Shown here: piece after piece, positions 61,001 to 64,000 of the stretch
How the letters are laid out: each line of letters begins with the position of its first letter
Numbering within the stretch: position 1 is the first letter of the stretch
DNA from: Tanytarsus gracilentus
Lineage: Eukaryota > Arthropoda > Insecta > Diptera > Chironomidae
Reading direction: 5' to 3'
Assembly: GCA_038502055.1 (NCBI GenBank)
Contig: JAXRKN010000032.1
Span: 1,860,001-1,924,000 of the forward strand
DNA length: 64,000 nucleotides
Translations under genes and position numbers: made by a program
The notes under the pieces: model-generated
Database searches by the model: none
Told to the model about the DNA's origin: nothing
The model's input: the letters and a program-made list of their open reading frames with translations, nothing else

Positions 61001-64000
61001 ATTCCACTCGAATTACGTCAAGGACTTACTCTCGTGTTTTGCTTTTTTAAACGCTCGCGCGAATAATTTATCTCTGCAGTTGCACTAATTTTCAATTTCG
61101 TGCCTGCAAATGGCAAAATATCGCTGAATGAGAAATTGCACCTTACACTCTATTCTTATTGCACACCATTTTAATATCACGAATATATCAAGTTGCATGG
61201 CACGAGAGTCGAGAGAGAGGAAAACGAATTACGAACACAAAAAAAATCATTGTGCAATTAATCGAGGAGGAAATTTTTGTTTATTTAAGCTTTTGATTTA
61301 TTACCAAGGAAACATTTTATTACAATTGCACGCATCATGCTAGAAATGCGAATCATTGCGATCTTTATGGAATTTCCATTGTTTACATTGTTGCTCGATT
61401 GAGTCGTTAATAAAATGGGGGAGGATGAGTCTTCTTAATTATTATGCGTCACCAATCAATCTAGATATTTAAAGGGTATGTTGGTCAAGGTTTATGCGAT
61501 CAATAATCCATAATTAATTTATTCATGTGAAATGATCGCTGAAACAAATCTTCTTTTCTGTCATCAGCCGTTAATTGCCTCTCACGAATGTTTACATTGA
61601 AAACTCAATTTAGTCTTTAAAACTCTATTTTTTTAACGATTATGATCGTGATGTTGATGATTAGCAAATGCATGAAACGATTTTTTATGAAATAAATTAA
61701 AAAAGCAGCAGATGTGATGAATTTTTAAACAGAACCGCACACCGTGCATGGGTGTGAGGAAACTAAATTAATTTCTTCTGCTTTATGGGCGTTGATGATG
61801 ATGGCATTGATCGTGAAAAGATAGAGCTTGATATCTCAATATTTTACATCAAGTTTAATGCATGTTGTGGTGATTTCTTGAAAGGCGAGTGATATTTTTT
61901 ATGGATGCTAAAAAGAGGAATGTAGATGAAGAATGGGATCAAGTTCTTCGAGAATTTCTTGATTTCCGTGATGAGGTTTATGGTCTTGAAGAACGGAATT
62001 AAATGTCATTCTTAGTGAGTTTTTCTGCAGACTTTTATTATTTCACATTTGAGTTGTATTTCTAAAGATTTTATAAAAAAACGTTGAAATAAAATTTAAA
62101 TATTTAAGTCGCATTTGTGTTTTTGATAATTTTTTAAGTAGAGATTTTGTAATTAAAATAAATTTAATCAAGGATTTAAAAAATAATAACCTAAATAATT
62201 TTTTGCGAGTTGAATTTTAATTTTTAAAGAATATATCAGCACTGACATCAAAATTTTTTTGGCAACTCGTCAGCTTGAATTTGTTATGAATTTAAAATCA
62301 TTCACCCACTTAAGGAAAAACTTTCTTCACGTCAATTCGAGAGTTTTATAATAAATCGCTTTCATTTGATCAAATCTAAACCATTTCAGTGACTTTTCCA
62401 CATAACATCGAAGAAATATTATTTTTCATGCTTAATCGAGAGTTTTTTTTGTACAAAAATAGAAATTTTTTAAAGCGTTGCATCACAGACAAAGAAATAT
62501 GAATTATAGCACATTAGAAGTGCATTTCGATTTCTGTTTTTCCCATGCTGCTCACGTGCTCTGCTTTTATTTCGTGTACATCAAAACCCAAACTCACGCT
62601 AAGTTTTTCAAGCTTGCATCATCCACGGCTATGTTCTTTTTCTGACATCGAAATCACGATCCATTAGTCAAACTCACGCAATTGCAATAGAGAGGTTCAT
62701 TAAGAGCGTCACAATATGCAGCTAGGAAAACAATGGAGCAGTCGTTCATAATTGATCATGTTTGACAATCTCTTGTAGAGCTTGTTGAGCAAAAAAAAAT
62801 GTATCGATGAGAAAAAAACTTTAATTGCAAAAAGAAATAAGAGTTGATCTTAAAAGAAGCTTACATCGACTGTGTTTGCGAGAGAGCAGCAGCATGCAAA
62901 GTTGCATTTTGGGATCACTTTCACTTCTCTCCTCACCTCATGGCAAAATTTTCAAAATACAAGTTTCAAATGGTGATTTTCTATTGAGATGTTCACATGT
63001 ACACGCAAAGGCAATGATCTTGCCATGAAAAATCTCTCGAATGATGCCGGAGCGTGAAAATAAATATTAAGGTTCATGGCTGTTGGACATAGTTGTAAAG
63101 ACCTTTTTGCTATTGCTGCTGGTCGCCGATGTGAATCTCCCATTTTTCATTTTCGCGTGCTCTTTTGACCATTGCTGAATTTATTTTAAAATTGTTTCTA
63201 AATTTATTTCTTCCTGAGTTCGAAACAATGCGAAAATATTTTTGATTCAAAAAGTTTAATTCGTGTTTTAAAAACAATTCATTTTCTATATAAAAATTTC
63301 TCAAATTTTTGTAACAATTAAATATTTTTTGAACGGCTCAAAATCCAGGAAAAATTATAATGGTTAATTTTTGACCCATACGATAGCATTAAAAAAATAA
63401 TGGTTAATTTTACAAATAAATTCCTCATTAAATCTGACATAAAATTGAGTTCAATTTGATTTAAAGCGCAGCCAATTAGTTCTTGCATAATCGTCATGTA
63501 CATAACTGCCCTTATTAAAAGCACCTCATAAATCTTGCAGCCAATAAAAATAATAAATAAATACGCGATCATCGTCCATATACACAATTCGACTCATCAT
63601 AATAGCCATTTTTGCTCATTCCCTCGTAATAATAACTTTTTTCGTTGTGCTCATCATCATGTGATGTATTCACAGGCGGAACTTGATGAATAAATTTTTT
63701 AAAAAATATTTCAATTTTGAAAGACTGAATTGTGTAAGAATTATTGCAATTGAAATAATACAAAATAAAAAGTAAAAGTGTTTCGCGTGGATGTGCATGA
63801 TGGACTTCTTTGTCATGTCACATCACATATGCGATGCTGATAATCACTAAAAGAACTGTGCGTATTGTTCTGTCAAACTCTTTCACTTCCTTATCAAGTG
63901 ACATCGAGACACAGACAATTTTTAATGCACCAAAATGGAAGTGAAATGCAAGTCCGGGGCGTGATCAGCCTGCTTGATGGCTTTTGTAGGTCATTAGGTG
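58087..64000 (+). other. Large intron of the 56.3-kb gene, runs off the window
   Basis: From the donor at 58087 no matching acceptor with LURAP1-like sequence was found up to the window end. It holds one small open frame with coding-like composition (61901-62002) and a pair of overlapping minus-strand frames at 63.3-63.76 kb, both discussed as findings. Confidence 0.45.
61901..62002 (+). CDS. Possible 33-residue small ORF
   Basis: ATG to TAA, 33 codons. The peptide starts MDAKKRNVDEEWDQVL and is very rich in charged residues (D, E, K, R) with regularly placed hydrophobics (W, V, L, F, L), as in an amphipathic helix. Local GC is above that of its surroundings. No splice acceptor or family likeness was found. 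An ORF this short is common by chance, so this is only a candidate. Confidence 0.2.
   Translation: MDAKKRNVDEEWDQVLREFLDFRDEVYGLEERN

Overview
The window is nuclear DNA of an insect, most likely a nematoceran fly (midge- or mosquito-like Diptera). The evidence is an AT-rich background, many 50-70 bp introns with GT..AG ends, animal-specific protein families (pickpocket DEG/ENaC channel, Tret1-like sugar transporter, CUB/LDLa receptor, REXO1-type exonuclease), and promoter motifs known from Drosophila. The species cannot be named from sequence alone. All exon joins given here were made by hand from splice sites, reading phase and family similarity; every complete model closes in phase.

Layout. 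0.6-2.3 kb: F-box/LRR gene (+), convergent with a Tret1-like MFS sugar transporter (-, 2.4-3.9 kb). 4.2-4.74 kb: a 120-bp tandem array with alternating unit types. 5.85-9.88 kb: the FAM21/WASHC2 subunit of the WASH complex (+), tail to tail with an intronless CREG gene (-, 10.26-10.95 kb). 12.6-14.2 kb: a seven-exon single-CUB, single-LDLa membrane protein (-). 17.65-18.36 kb: the spliceosomal protein CWC15 (-). 21.38-21.67 kb: an 18-bp minisatellite carrying 16 kappaB-like sites. 26.2-46.7 kb: a TBL2-like WD40 gene (+, six exons) whose 11-kb second intron holds, on the same strand, a large REXO1-type 3'-5' exonuclease exon; an upstream promoter/exon at 26.2-26.8 kb could serve either. 49.3-51.5 kb: an 11-exon pickpocket sodium channel gene (+). 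56.26 kb to beyond the window: the first two coding exons of a proline/serine-rich gene, tentatively LURAP1-like, whose following intron runs off the end.

There is no operon logic here. The genes serve separate jobs: endosomal actin control (FAM21), splicing (CWC15), RNA 3'-end processing (REXO1), ER-associated WD40 function (TBL2), sugar uptake, ion sensing. Some share promoter vocabulary: the same 10-mer ATCAGCTGTT lies upstream of FAM21 and CREG, and a 17-bp element with one mismatch lies upstream of CWC15 and the CUB/LDLa gene.

The most interesting points are the TBL2/REXO1 interleaving with phase-compatible alternative first exons, the kappaB-like array, a 161-bp MITE with perfect 16-bp inverted ends and an 8-bp target duplication, and a second small MITE family with one copy inside a pickpocket intron. 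No RNA gene, CRISPR array, virus or toxin gene was recognised.
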